From assembly GCF_002847285.1 (NCBI RefSeq), contig NZ_CP025407.1, positions 4,124,501 to 4,188,500 of the forward strand: a stretch of DNA of 64,000 nucleotides, in the 5' to 3' direction. Positions within the stretch are counted from its first letter, which is position 1; every line of letters begins with the position of its first letter. The DNA comes from Streptomyces sp. CMB-StM0423. Lineage in GTDB: Bacteria > Actinomycetota > Actinomycetes > Streptomycetales > Streptomycetaceae. A model generated the notes under the pieces. That model made no database searches and was not told the DNA's origin. It saw only the letters and a program-made list of their open reading frames with translations. This document shows, piece by piece, positions 1 through 7,449 of the stretch. Position numbers and translations under genes: made by a program.

Positions 1-111
1 ATAGGCCGCAGGCGGCAGGCGCACGAGGACGGCGCGTGGGTGCGCGACGCCGCCGCGGCGTACGCCGCGAAGCGGGCGCGCGCCGCGGAGTCCGCGGAGG
101 CGGCGGCATGA
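1..111 (+). CDS. paaA: PaaA, phenylacetyl-CoA epoxidase catalytic subunit (3' end only)
   Basis: Only the last 36 codons are visible, in frame 1, ending at the TGA at 109-111. The peptide includes HEDGAWVRDAA and an Ala/Lys/Arg-rich tail, which fits the PaaA C-terminus. PaaA is the di-iron oxygenase subunit of the complex that turns phenylacetyl-CoA into its ring epoxide. The assignment rests mainly on the four genes that follow, which are in the canonical paaBCDE order. The stop codon overlaps the paaB start (ATGA), so the two are probably translationally coupled. The catalytic part lies outside the window. Confidence 0.75.
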   Translation: MGRRRQAHEDGAWVRDAAAAYAAKRARAAESAEAAA

Positions 112-467
112 CCGCGCCGGCCGCCGGCGGCGGTACGGAGCCGGGCGCGGAGGCGGGCCCCGGGTCCGGCGCCGCCGAGGCGGCGGCAGCGGACTGGCCG
201 CTGTGGGAGGTGTTCGTACGCAGCAGGCGCGGCCTGTCGCACGTGCACGCCGGCTCGCTGCACGCCCCGGACGCCGCCATGGCCCTGCGCAACGCGCGCG
301 ATCTCTACACCCGCCGCCAGGAGGGCGTCTCGGTGTGGGTCGTGCCGTCAACGGCGGTCACGGCCTCCTCGCCCGACGAGAAGGACCCGTTCTTCGCGCC
401 CGCCGCCGACAAGCCGTACCGGCACCCCACGTTCTACGAGCTGCCGGAGGGGGTGCGGAACCTGTGA
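108..467 (+). CDS. paaB: PaaB, phenylacetyl-CoA epoxidase subunit
   Basis: A protein of 119 aa. PaaB is a small non-catalytic subunit of the phenylacetyl-CoA epoxidase and bridges the PaaA/PaaC pairs in the complex. After a 25-residue Ala/Gly-rich head come the family's hallmarks: WEVFVRSRRGLSHVHAGSLHA, then an ALRNARDLYTRR helix region, and the C-terminal FYELPEGVRNL. The ATG at 108 overlaps the paaA stop; an in-frame upstream start at 36 would lie inside paaA and was rejected. The downstream junction is GTGA with paaC. The Ala-rich head makes it slightly longer than usual. Confidence 0.93.
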   Translation: MTAPAAGGGTEPGAEAGPGSGAAEAAAADWPLWEVFVRSRRGLSHVHAGSLHAPDAAMALRNARDLYTRRQEGVSVWVVPSTAVTASSPDEKDPFFAPAADKPYRHPTFYELPEGVRNL

Positions 468-1228
468 GCACCGCCCCCGACCCGGCCACCGCCGCCCCGG
501 CGCCCCTCGACCCCGCGGCCGCCGCGGGTGCGCTGGCGCTGGGGGACGACGCGCTCGTGCTGTCCCACCGGCTCGCGGAGTGGACCGGCCACGCGCCGGT
601 CCTGGAGGAGGAGGTCGCCCTCGCGAACATCGCGCTCGACCTCCTCGGCCAGGCGCGCACGCTTCTCTCCCTCGTCGGCGACGAGGACGAGCTGGCCTTC
701 CTCCGCGAGGAACGCGCCTTCCGCAACGTGCAGTTGGCCGAGCAGCCGAACGGCGACTTCGCGCACACGATCGCCCGCCAGTTGTACTTCTCCGTCTACC
801 AGGAGCTGCTCTACGGGCAGTTGGCCGCCGCCGGTGAGCCGTCGCCCCTGGCACCGCTCGCGGCGAAGGCGGTCAAGGAGGTCGCGTACCACCGCGACCA
901 CGCCGAACAGTGGACCCTGCGCCTCGGCGACGGCACGGAGACCTCACAGGCCCGGATGCGCGCCGGCCTCGACGCGCTCTGGCGGTACACGGGCGAGCTG
1001 TTCCGGCCGGTCGAGGGCCTGGCGGTGGACTGGGCCGGGCTGGAGGCGGCGTGGCTGGCGACCGTGGGCGGCGTGCTGGAGCGCGCCGCTCTCGCGCTGC
1101 CCGAGGGCCCGCGCGGCACGGGCTGGTCGGCCGGGGCCGGGCGCGAGGGCGTGCACACGGAGCCGTTCGGCCGGATGCTCGCGGAGATGCAGCACCTGCA
1201 CCGCAGCCACCCGGGGGCGTCATGGTGA
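464..1228 (+). CDS. paaC: PaaC, phenylacetyl-CoA epoxidase structural subunit
   Basis: A 254-aa ferritin-like subunit that pairs with the catalytic subunit PaaA but has lost the metal site. Recognisable blocks are LGDDALVLSHRLAEWTGHAP, ANIALDLLGQARTLLSLVG, the FRNVQLAEQPNGDFAHTIARQ segment and KEVAYHRDHAEQWTLRLGDG, all typical of PaaC. The GTG at 464 overlaps the paaB stop by 4 bp and gives the family's usual length; the reading frame stays open upstream to 203, but that stretch lies within paaB. It overlaps paaD by 7 bp at its end. Confidence 0.93.
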   Translation: MSTAPDPATAAPAPLDPAAAAGALALGDDALVLSHRLAEWTGHAPVLEEEVALANIALDLLGQARTLLSLVGDEDELAFLREERAFRNVQLAEQPNGDFAHTIARQLYFSVYQELLYGQLAAAGEPSPLAPLAAKAVKEVAYHRDHAEQWTLRLGDGTETSQARMRAGLDALWRYTGELFRPVEGLAVDWAGLEAAWLATVGGVLERAALALPEGPRGTGWSAGAGREGVHTEPFGRMLAEMQHLHRSHPGASW

Positions 1229-1875
1229 CGGACGCCCCACAGGACACCCCGCTGGAGGAGCGGCTGCGGGAGCTGGCCGGCAGCGTGCCGGACCCGGAGC
1301 TGCCGATGCTGACGCTCGCGGAGCTGGGCGTGGTCCGCGGGGTGCGCAGAACGGGGACGGCGGCGGTGGAGGTCGAGCTGACGCCGACGTACACGGGCTG
1401 CCCGGCCGTGGAGTCCATGGCCGAGGACATCGAGCGGGTGCTGCGCGAGCGCGGCGGGATGGCGGAGGTACGGGTACGGCGGGTGCTGGCGCCACCGTGG
1501 ACGACGGACGACATCACGCCGGAAGGCCGCCGCAAGCTCGCCGAGTCGGGCATCGCCCCACCTCGTACGACGCGCCCCGAGGGCCCGGTCCCGGTCACCC
1601 TGACGCCCCGCCGCGGCCCGGCGCCGCGCGAAACCGCGGCCGCAGCTACCGGCAGCGCGTCCGCCGCAGCTCCCGACCACGCCGGCACCGCGACGGCAGG
1701 CACCCCCACCTCGCCCCGCCCCGCCGGGCCCGCCGCAGGCGAGCCCGTGCGGTGTCCCCACTGCGGCTCCGCCGAGACCGAGTTGCTGTCGCCGTTCTCC
1801 TCCACCGCCTGCAAGGCGCTCCGCCGCTGCACCGCCTGCCTGGAGCCCTTCGACCACTTCAAGGAGCTGACGTGA
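1222..1875 (+). CDS. paaD: PaaD, phenylacetyl-CoA epoxidase assembly/iron-sulfur protein
   Basis: A 217-aa protein. The N-terminal half is a DUF59/MIP18-like domain (VPDPELPMLTLAELGVVRGV, TPTYTGCPAVESM) as in iron-sulfur assembly factors. After a low-complexity Pro/Ala linker (about residues 115-175) comes a C-terminal zinc-ribbon-like module with CPHCGS and a later CKALRRCTAC. PaaD is needed for epoxidase activity but is not part of the purified catalytic core, so a maturation role is the accepted view. The ATG at 1222 overlaps the paaC stop. The linker is longer than in E. coli PaaD. Confidence 0.92.
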   Translation: MVTDAPQDTPLEERLRELAGSVPDPELPMLTLAELGVVRGVRRTGTAAVEVELTPTYTGCPAVESMAEDIERVLRERGGMAEVRVRRVLAPPWTTDDITPEGRRKLAESGIAPPRTTRPEGPVPVTLTPRRGPAPRETAAAATGSASAAAPDHAGTATAGTPTSPRPAGPAAGEPVRCPHCGSAETELLSPFSSTACKALRRCTACLEPFDHFKELT

Positions 1876-2966
1876 CCGCCGCCGCACCCCGGGGGCACGC
1901 CGTCTTCCACGACCTCAAGGTCGCCGGCATCCGCCGTCTCACGGACGACGCCGTCGCCGTGACCTTCGCCGTGCCGCCCGAGCTGCGCGCCGCGTACGGC
2001 TTCCGGGCCGGGCAGCACGTCGCCCTGCGGATCCCCACCGGCACCGAGGGCGGCACCAGCGACCGGCGGACGTACTCGATCTGCTCCCCCGAGGACCCCG
2101 GGCCCGCCGAGCTGACCGTCGGCGTCCGCGAGGTCGCCGACGGCGCCTGCTCGCCGTACGTCAACCGGCGGCTCGCGCCGGGGGAGACCATGCCCGTCCT
2201 CACCCCCGCGGGCCGCTTCGGGCTGCGCGGCGCCGCCGTCCCCGGCGGGCGCTACGGCGCGGTGGTCGGCGGCAGCGGCATCACGCCCGTGCTGTCGATC
2301 GCCGCGACCCTCCTCGGGCGCGACCCGCGGGCCCGCTTCTGCCTCGTCCGCAGCGACCGCTCGGCCGACTCGGCGATGTTCCTGGAGGAGGTCGCCGACC
2401 TCAAGGACCGCTATCCCGACCGGCTCCAGGTCGTGCAGTCGCTCAGCCGCGAGGAGCAGCAGGCCGGGCTGCCCGCCGGGCGGCTGGACGCGGCGCGGCT
2501 GGCGGAGCTGCTGCCCGCGCTGCTGCCGGTGGCGGACGTCGCGGGCTGGTTCCTGTGCGGCCCCTTCGGGCTGATCCAGCAGGCCGAGCGAGGGCTGCGC
2601 AGTCTAGGCGTGCCCCGCCGCCGGATCCACGAGGAGATCTTCCACGTCGACGACGCCCCGGCCCCCGAGCCCGCGGGCACCGCGCCCGAGCACAGCACGC
2701 TGACCGCCACCCTCGCGGGCCGCTCCGGCAGTTGGCCGCTGCGGCCGGGCGAGAAGCTGCTCGACGCCGTGCTACGGGCCCGCCCGGACGCCCCGTACGC
2801 CTGCAAGGGCGGCGTCTGCGGTACGTGCCGGGCGTTCCTGGTCCGCGGCGAGGTCCGGATGGACCGCAGCTACGCGCTGGAGCCCGACGAGCTGGCCGCC
2901 GGCTACGTGCTGGCCTGCCAGTCGCACCCGGTGACCGAGCAGGTGGAGCTGGACTTCGACCGCTGA
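1872..2966 (+). CDS. paaE: PaaE, phenylacetyl-CoA epoxidase reductase subunit
   Basis: A 364-aa protein that passes electrons from NADPH to the PaaA di-iron centre. Domain order: an FAD-binding ferredoxin-reductase barrel (RTYSICS at about residues 60-66), an NAD(P)-binding domain (GGSGITPVLSI; later WFLCGPFGLI), and a C-terminal plant-type [2Fe-2S] ferredoxin domain with CKGGVCGTC and a later LACQSHP cysteine. The GTG at 1872 overlaps the paaD TGA; translations from farther upstream read antisense-like Arg/Pro junk. It is the last gene of the operon, since the next gene is on the opposite strand. Confidence 0.95.
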   Translation: MTAAAPRGHAVFHDLKVAGIRRLTDDAVAVTFAVPPELRAAYGFRAGQHVALRIPTGTEGGTSDRRTYSICSPEDPGPAELTVGVREVADGACSPYVNRRLAPGETMPVLTPAGRFGLRGAAVPGGRYGAVVGGSGITPVLSIAATLLGRDPRARFCLVRSDRSADSAMFLEEVADLKDRYPDRLQVVQSLSREEQQAGLPAGRLDAARLAELLPALLPVADVAGWFLCGPFGLIQQAERGLRSLGVPRRRIHEEIFHVDDAPAPEPAGTAPEHSTLTATLAGRSGSWPLRPGEKLLDAVLRARPDAPYACKGGVCGTCRAFLVRGEVRMDRSYALEPDELAAGYVLACQSHPVTEQVELDFDR

Positions 2967-3013
2967 CCGGGACGAGCCGCGGGCCGTAGCCACGACCGCA
3001 GCCGCGGGCCGCG

Positions 3014-3358
3014 TCAGAGCACGTGCCCCGCGGCGCCCTTGTCGTCCACGACCGGCCGCCCGGCGGCGGCCCACGCCTCCATGCCCCCGGCGACGTTGAC
3101 GGCGTCCATCCCCTGCTGCACGAGGTACATCGCCACCTGCGCCGAGCGCCCGCCGGAGCGGCAGATCACGTTGATCCGGCCGTCCTGCGGCGCCGCCTCG
3201 GTCACCTCGCCGTAGCGCGCGGCGAACTGGCTCATCGGGACATGCAGGGCGCCCTCGGCGTGACCGGCCTGCCACTCGTCGTCCTCGCGGACGTCCAGGA
3301 GGAAGGCGGTCTCCGTCAGCTCGTCGATGCCGACCGTGGGTACGTGACCAAAGCTCAT
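3014..3358 (-). CDS. Single-domain rhodanese-like sulfurtransferase
   Basis: A 114-aa protein consisting of one rhodanese domain. The active-site loop is CRSGGRS with the catalytic cysteine at residue 66; FLLDVREDDEWQAGHAEGALHVPM and GGMEAWAAAG are the conserved flanking blocks. Such proteins carry persulfide sulfur or act in thiosulfate/redox metabolism. The real substrate cannot be told from sequence. It converges with the paa operon and stands alone, with no second domain. Confidence 0.9.
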   Translation of the reverse strand: MSFGHVPTVGIDELTETAFLLDVREDDEWQAGHAEGALHVPMSQFAARYGEVTEAAPQDGRINVICRSGGRSAQVAMYLVQQGMDAVNVAGGMEAWAAAGRPVVDDKGAAGHVL

Positions 3359-3437
3359 GCCCCGACGCTACCGGACCGCCGCCCGGAGCCCCCGCGCCAC
3401 CGCCCGCCCCGGGCCCCGGCTCCGTCCCGGCCCCGGC

Positions 3438-4325
3438 TCAGCCGTGCGCCAGCTCCGCGAGCGCCGCTTCCTTCTCCGACACCCGCGCCAGCAGTTCCTC
3501 GGCGATCTCCTCCAGCAGCCGGTCCGGGTCGTCGGGCGCCAGCTTCAGCATCTGCCCGATCGCGCCCTCCTCCAACTGCTTCGCGACCGACACCAGCAGC
3601 TCCTTGCGCTGCGCCAGCCACTCCAGCCGCGCGTACAGCTCCTCGGCCCGGCTGCGCCTGGGCTCCTCGGGCGCGGGTCCGGCCTGCCACTCCGCCTTGA
3701 GCGCGGTCAGCGCCTCGACGTCCCCGGAGGCGTACGCGGTGTTCACCCGGGCGATGAACGCGCTGCGCCGGTCCGACTCGTGCTCGTCCTGGGCGAGGTC
3801 GGGGTGCGCCATGCGGGCCAGCTCGCGGTAGAGCCGGCGGGCCTCCTCGCTGGGCCGCACCCGCGGCGGCGGCGACACCGGCCGGCCGGTGAGCATGTCG
3901 GCGGCCTCCGGCGAGAGCCCGTCGGAGTCGAGCCAGCCGCCGAACAGCTCCTCGACGCCGGGCATCGGCATCACCAGCGCCCGTGCCTCGTCGGCCCGGC
4001 GCTTGTCCTCCGGGTCGCCGGTCCGCTCGGCCCTGGCCTCGGCGATGAGGGCGTCCAGCTCGTCGAGGCGGCTGTACATGGGGCCGAGGCGCTGGTGGTG
4101 CAGCCGGGAGAAGTTGTCGACCTCGATACGGAACGTCTCGACGGCCACCTCGAACTCGATCAGGGCCTGCTCCGCTGCCCGTACGGCGCGCTCCAGCCGC
4201 TCGGCGCCGGTGTTCTCGCCGCCGTCCGCGTCCTTGGCGTGCTCGCCGCCGCTTCCTGTCCCGTCGGCGCGCGCGTGCTCGTCGTCGGGGGGCGTCTGCT
4301 CGTCGGGCTCCGCGGGTTCCGTCAC
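3438..4325 (-). CDS. J-domain-like coiled-coil protein of unknown function
   Basis: A 295-aa acidic soluble protein. The central part has the shape of a degenerate J domain: SEEARRLYRELARMAHPDLA, then an ESDRRSAFIARVNTAYASGD helix. Here the canonical HPD is present as HPDLAQD, so interaction with a DnaK-type chaperone is possible. The rest is predicted long helices rich in Glu and Arg (residues 40-110 and 225-290). I chose the GTG at 4325 because upstream sequence is a low-complexity Arg-rich translation. No signal peptide or membrane segment is visible. The function is not known; the chaperone idea is inference. Confidence 0.75.
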   Translation of the reverse strand: MTEPAEPDEQTPPDDEHARADGTGSGGEHAKDADGGENTGAERLERAVRAAEQALIEFEVAVETFRIEVDNFSRLHHQRLGPMYSRLDELDALIAEARAERTGDPEDKRRADEARALVMPMPGVEELFGGWLDSDGLSPEAADMLTGRPVSPPPRVRPSEEARRLYRELARMAHPDLAQDEHESDRRSAFIARVNTAYASGDVEALTALKAEWQAGPAPEEPRRSRAEELYARLEWLAQRKELLVSVAKQLEEGAIGQMLKLAPDDPDRLLEEIAEELLARVSEKEAALAELAHG

Positions 4326-4437
4326 CCCGCCAGCGTACGGGGTGGGCCTGCGGGCGGGACGGCCAGTTCCGCCAGGTGTGGCCCGCCGCATACGGCCCCG
4401 CACCGCCACCGCCGCGGTCCGGCCCCGGAAACGGCGA

Positions 4438-4466
4438 GACCGGCGACGGCTGCGCCGTCGCCGGTC
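4438..4466 (-). terminator. Hairpin downstream of the TerD gene
   Basis: A perfect 13-bp inverted repeat (4438-4450 with 4454-4466) with a 3-nt TGC loop lies about 85 bp after the TerD stop and before the next minus-strand gene. There is no U-tract, which is usual for Streptomyces hairpin terminators. Confidence 0.55.
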
Positions 4467-4552
4467 CGCTGATCGGGCAGGGCGGGAGGGCCGCGGGCCC
4501 GAGGGTCCGCGGATCCACCGCCTCAAGAGCCGTTACCGGCTCGGACGTTGAC

Positions 4553-5128
4553 TCAGACGTTGACGCCGAAGTCCTGCGCGATGCCGCGCAGCCCCGAGGC
4601 GTAGCCCTGGCCCACGGCGCGGAACTTCCACTCGGCCCCGTTGCGGTACAGCTCGCCGAAGACCATGGCGGTCTCGGTCGAGGCGTCCTCGCTGAGGTCG
4701 TAGCGGGCGATCTCGTTGTTGTCGGCCTGGTTGACGACGCGGATGAACGCGTTGCGCACCTGGCCGAAGCTCTGCTGGCGGCTCTCGGCCTCGTAGATCG
4801 ACACCGGGAAGCTGATCTTCTCGATCTCGGCGGGCACGCCCGCGAGGTTCACCTTCACCTGCTCGTCGTCACCCTCGCCCTCACCGGTGAGGTTGTCACC
4901 GGTGTGCTCGACGGAGCCGTCGGGGCTCTTGAGGTTGTTGAAGAAGATGAAGTGCTGGTCCGAGAGGACCTTCCCGTCGGCGCCGAGCAGCAGCGCGCTG
5001 GCGTCGAGGTCGAAGTCCGAGCCGGTGGTGGTACGCACGTCCCAGCCGAGACCGACGATGACGGCGGTGAGACCCGGCGCCTCCTTCGTCAGCGAGACGT
5101 TTCCACCCTTAGCGAGGCTGACACCCAT
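4553..5128 (-). CDS. TerD-family stress protein
   Basis: A 191-aa TerD-domain protein, full length for the family. It opens with [20 protein letters not shown] and contains the [20 protein letters not shown] block and the acidic pairs ([13 protein letters not shown]) that bind calcium in characterised members. [21 protein letters not shown] and the C-terminal [17 protein letters not shown] are also standard. Members occur in tellurite/stress clusters and in many copies in Streptomyces. This one stands alone, with no terA/B/C/Z partners, so a general stress or differentiation role is more likely than tellurite resistance. Which paralogue it is cannot be told here. Confidence 0.92.
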   Translation of the reverse strand: MGVSLAKGGNVSLTKEAPGLTAVIVGLGWDVRTTTGSDFDLDASALLLGADGKVLSDQHFIFFNNLKSPDGSVEHTGDNLTGEGEGDDEQVKVNLAGVPAEIEKISFPVSIYEAESRQQSFGQVRNAFIRVVNQADNNEIARYDLSEDASTETAMVFGELYRNGAEWKFRAVGQGYASGLRGIAQDFGVNV

Positions 5129-5573
5129 GACTTACCCTGCCCCAATCCGGCGCGGGCCGCGCCGCTTGACGAACATTGCTGGGCCCGGCTGACCGTGGCA
5201 CCCATCGGTGCAACGAGCACCCCGGGACCCCGGTTCCCGTCAGCGTACGGCGACGAATCGGACCTCGTGCCCTCGGGTCTACCACCTTCGCCGATCGCCC
5301 CGGAACCCCCCGGGCGGCGCGTTACGCCGTCCGGGCGTTTCACGTGAAACCAGACCCGGGCCGCCCCGCGGCGGCCCGACGCTCTCCTCAACCGTTTCAC
5401 ACATCGCCGACCGGCGCCGTCCTGCCGGGAAAGAGCGCAACCGCGTCCGGGCTCCTCAGCCGGGCCGCACCCACGAAGAGCGCGGGGCGCCGGGCGCACA
5501 ACAAAACGACGGAAGGCTCCCCGCACCGGTGACTTGCGTCACCCGGGCCGGGCACCTTCCGTCGATGTCTGTG
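5129..5573. other. Intergenic gap: TerD promoter region and a parS site
   Basis: This 445-bp gap between the TerD start and tRNA-Leu holds the parS site at 5337-5350. Short open frames exist on both strands but have no convincing start, codon bias or recognisable motif. I saw nothing else. Confidence 0.6.
5337..5350. other. parS site 1
   Basis: Perfect GTTTCACGTGAAAC palindrome, the ParB-binding centromere site of Streptomyces. It is intergenic and lies about 36 kb from oriC; it is the only site found on the gyrA side of the origin in this window. Confidence 0.95.
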
Positions 5574-5657
5574 TGCGCGAGGGGGGAGTTGAACCCCCAC
5601 GTCCTTTCGGACACTGGAACCTGAATCCAGCGCGTCTGCCTATTCCGCCACCCGCGC
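5574..5657 (-). tRNA. tRNA-Leu (anticodon CAG)
   Basis: 84 nt. The 7-bp acceptor stem pairs GCGCGGG with CTCGCGC (one G-T pair), with discriminator A at 5574 and no encoded CCA. The anticodon loop TTCAGGT reads CAG. The long variable arm (TGTCCGAAAGGAC) and the T-arm GGGGGTTCAACTCCCCC mark a class II leucine tRNA. It reads CUG, the dominant leucine codon at this GC content. Confidence 0.97.
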
Positions 5658-5849
5658 AAAGGGTGTGCCGTACGCGGCTGCAGGCCGCCCGGCGTCGTGC
5701 TGACGTCAGGAAGACTAGCACGCGGTCCGGGCCCGAATCACATCCGATTTGCCCGCACCGAGGCCACCGGGGGCCGCTGGTGCGGGACACTGGGAGGAGC
5801 CGCCCGTACCATCCCAGGGGACGCCTGGGCGGACGGTGGTGGAGCAGGG

Positions 5850-5877
5850 CGGGACGACCGGCCGGCCGGTCGTCCCG
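5850..5877. promoter_or_regulatory. 28-bp perfect palindrome upstream of fhaA
   Basis: Positions 5850-5863 are the exact reverse complement of 5864-5877, centred on GGCC, with no spacer. It lies about 165-190 bp before the fhaA start. A stem with no loop is a poor RNA terminator, so a dimeric protein operator is one reading. It could also contribute to terminating transcription entering from upstream. Confidence 0.5.
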
Positions 5878-5910
5878 ACAGGTGCGAGACAGGTGTGAGA
5901 CAGGTGTGAG
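5878..5910 (+). repeat. Three 11-bp direct repeats (ACAGGTGYGAG)
   Basis: Units at 5878-5888, 5889-5899 and 5900-5910 are head to tail; only one base differs (C in unit 1, T in units 2 and 3). An 11-bp period places each unit on the same face of DNA, a layout known for SARP-type and response-regulator sites. They directly abut the 28-bp palindrome. Confidence 0.6.
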
Positions 5911-6042
5911 AGAGGACACCGCGTACCGGCGGCGGGGACCGGGAACCAGTCCATTCCCCCGCGCGTGGATACGATCAGCGTGCAGTTTCGAGCAGCATGT
6001 TCGAGGGCCCGGCGGGAAGGCCCGTAGGAGAGGAGGTGCCCC

Positions 6043-6906
6043 GTGGGAGTACTCAAGCGCTTCGAGCAGCGTCTCGAGGGTCTCGTCAACGGCACCTTCG
6101 CCAAGGTGTTCAAGTCCGAGGTGCAGCCGGTGGAGATCGCCGGCGCCCTGCAGCGCGAGTGCGACAACAACGCCACGATCTGGAACCGTGAGCGCACCGT
6201 CGTGCCCAACGACTTCATCGTGGAGCTGAGCGCCCCCGACTACGACCGGCTCGCTCCCTACTCCGGCCAGCTCGGCGAGGAGCTGGCCGCCATGGTCCGC
6301 GACTACGCCCAGCAGCAGCGCTACACCTTCATGGGCCCGATAAAGGTGCACCTGGAGAAGGCCGAGGACCTCGACACGGGCCTCTACCGGATCCGCAGCC
6401 GCACCCTGGCAGGCAGCCACTCCCAGGCGCCCGCGCGGGGCCGGCCCGGCGGTGCGCCCACCGCGCCGCCCGGACCCGCGAGCCCCGGCAGCTACGGCTC
6501 CCAGCCGAGCGACTACGCCGCCTACGGCCGGCCGCCGCAGCACCAGCCCCCGCCGATGCCCGCGGGCCCGCCGCCAGGACCGCCCGGCGGCGCCCCCGCC
6601 GGAGCCCCGCCCGGCGGCGCGCGCCGGCTGCGCCACTGGCTGGAGATCAACGGCGTACGCCACCAGATGACCAGGCAGTCGCTGGTCCTGGGGCGCAGCA
6701 CGGAAGCCGACGTGCGGATCGACGACCCCGGCGTCTCCCGCCGGCACGCCGAGATCCGTACCTTCGACGGCGGCGCGATGGTGCAGGATCTCGGGTCCAC
6801 GAACGGCATCGTGGTGGACGACCAGCACACCCAGCGCGCTACGCTCCGCGACGGCTCACGCATCCGCGTGGGCAACACCACCGTCCTCTACCGGCAAGAA
6901 GGGTGA
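6043..6906 (+). CDS. fhaA: FhaA, phosphothreonine-binding FHA protein
   Basis: 287 aa. Residues 1-120 are the FhaA N-terminal domain (DUF3662: VLKRFEQRLEGLVNGTFAKV, then VVPNDFIVELSAPDYDRL). A Pro/Gly/Ala linker follows (about 125-200), then a C-terminal FHA domain with LGRS, SRRHAE and LGSTNG as the phosphothreonine-reading loops. In mycobacteria FhaA binds PknB-phosphorylated partners, notably the pseudokinase domain attached to MurJ; a matching pseudokinase lies at 53718-55538. The GTG at 6043 follows a strong GGAGG. It is the first gene of the fhaA-fhaB-pstP-rodA-pbpA run. Confidence 0.95.
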   Translation: MGVLKRFEQRLEGLVNGTFAKVFKSEVQPVEIAGALQRECDNNATIWNRERTVVPNDFIVELSAPDYDRLAPYSGQLGEELAAMVRDYAQQQRYTFMGPIKVHLEKAEDLDTGLYRIRSRTLAGSHSQAPARGRPGGAPTAPPGPASPGSYGSQPSDYAAYGRPPQHQPPPMPAGPPPGPPGGAPAGAPPGGARRLRHWLEINGVRHQMTRQSLVLGRSTEADVRIDDPGVSRRHAEIRTFDGGAMVQDLGSTNGIVVDDQHTQRATLRDGSRIRVGNTTVLYRQEG

Positions 6907-6916
6907 AGCGGGGCCG

Positions 6917-7423
6917 ATGTCAGAGCTGACCCTGACGGTCATGCGGCTGGGTTTCCTCGCCGTACTGTGGCTGTTCGTCATCGTCGCCGTACAGGTCATC
7001 CGCAGCGACCTGTTCGGCACCCGGGTCACCCGGCGGGCGGCGGCCGCCCAGGACCGGCCGCCACCGCGGCCGCAGGCGCCGCCGCAGGACGCCAGGGGCG
7101 GCCGCGGCGGGCGCCGGGGCCAGCGCGGGGCCCCGACCAAACTCGTGGTCACCGAGGGGTCGCTCACGGGCACCACCGTCACCCTGCAGGGGCAGACCAT
7201 CACCCTGGGACGGGCCCACGATTCGACAATCGTGCTGGACGACGACTACGCCTCCTCGCGGCATGCCAGGATCTATCCGGACCGTGACGGGCGCTGGATC
7301 GTGGAGGACCTCGGTTCCACCAACGGCACCTACCTCGACCGGACCCGGCTCACCTCGCCGGTGCCGATCCCGCCCGGCGCACCGATCCGGATCGGCAAGA
7401 CCGTCATCGAGCTGCGGAAGTAG
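6917..7423 (+). CDS. fhaB: FhaB (FipA), membrane-anchored FHA protein
   Basis: 168 aa. One N-terminal membrane segment (about residues 8-27, LGFLAVLWLFVIVAVQVI) is followed by a short Arg/Gly/Pro linker and a cytoplasmic FHA domain with LGRAHDS, SSRHARI and LGSTNGTYLD. The mycobacterial orthologue FipA is phosphorylated by the PASTA kinases and links to FtsZ/FtsQ at the divisome. It starts 10 bp after fhaA, in the same operon. Confidence 0.94.
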   Translation: MSELTLTVMRLGFLAVLWLFVIVAVQVIRSDLFGTRVTRRAAAAQDRPPPRPQAPPQDARGGRGGRRGQRGAPTKLVVTEGSLTGTTVTLQGQTITLGRAHDSTIVLDDDYASSRHARIYPDRDGRWIVEDLGSTNGTYLDRTRLTSPVPIPPGAPIRIGKTVIELRK

Positions 7424-7449
7424 AAGACCATGACCGGAGGGCGGGCACC

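Larger units (their letters stand above)
5658..6042. other. Upstream region of the fhaA-pbpA operon
   Basis: This 385-bp gap separates tRNA-Leu from fhaA. It contains the perfect 28-bp palindrome and three 11-bp direct repeats listed separately. A strong Shine-Dalgarno stretch (AGGAGAGGAGGTG, 6026-6038) sits just before the fhaA GTG. A promoter for the operon must lie here, but I could not identify one clear -35/-10 pair. Confidence 0.6.

Noticed and set aside
4376-5347. 323-codon plus-strand frame over the TerD gene
   Set aside because: Antisense shadow; TerD on the minus strand is clear.
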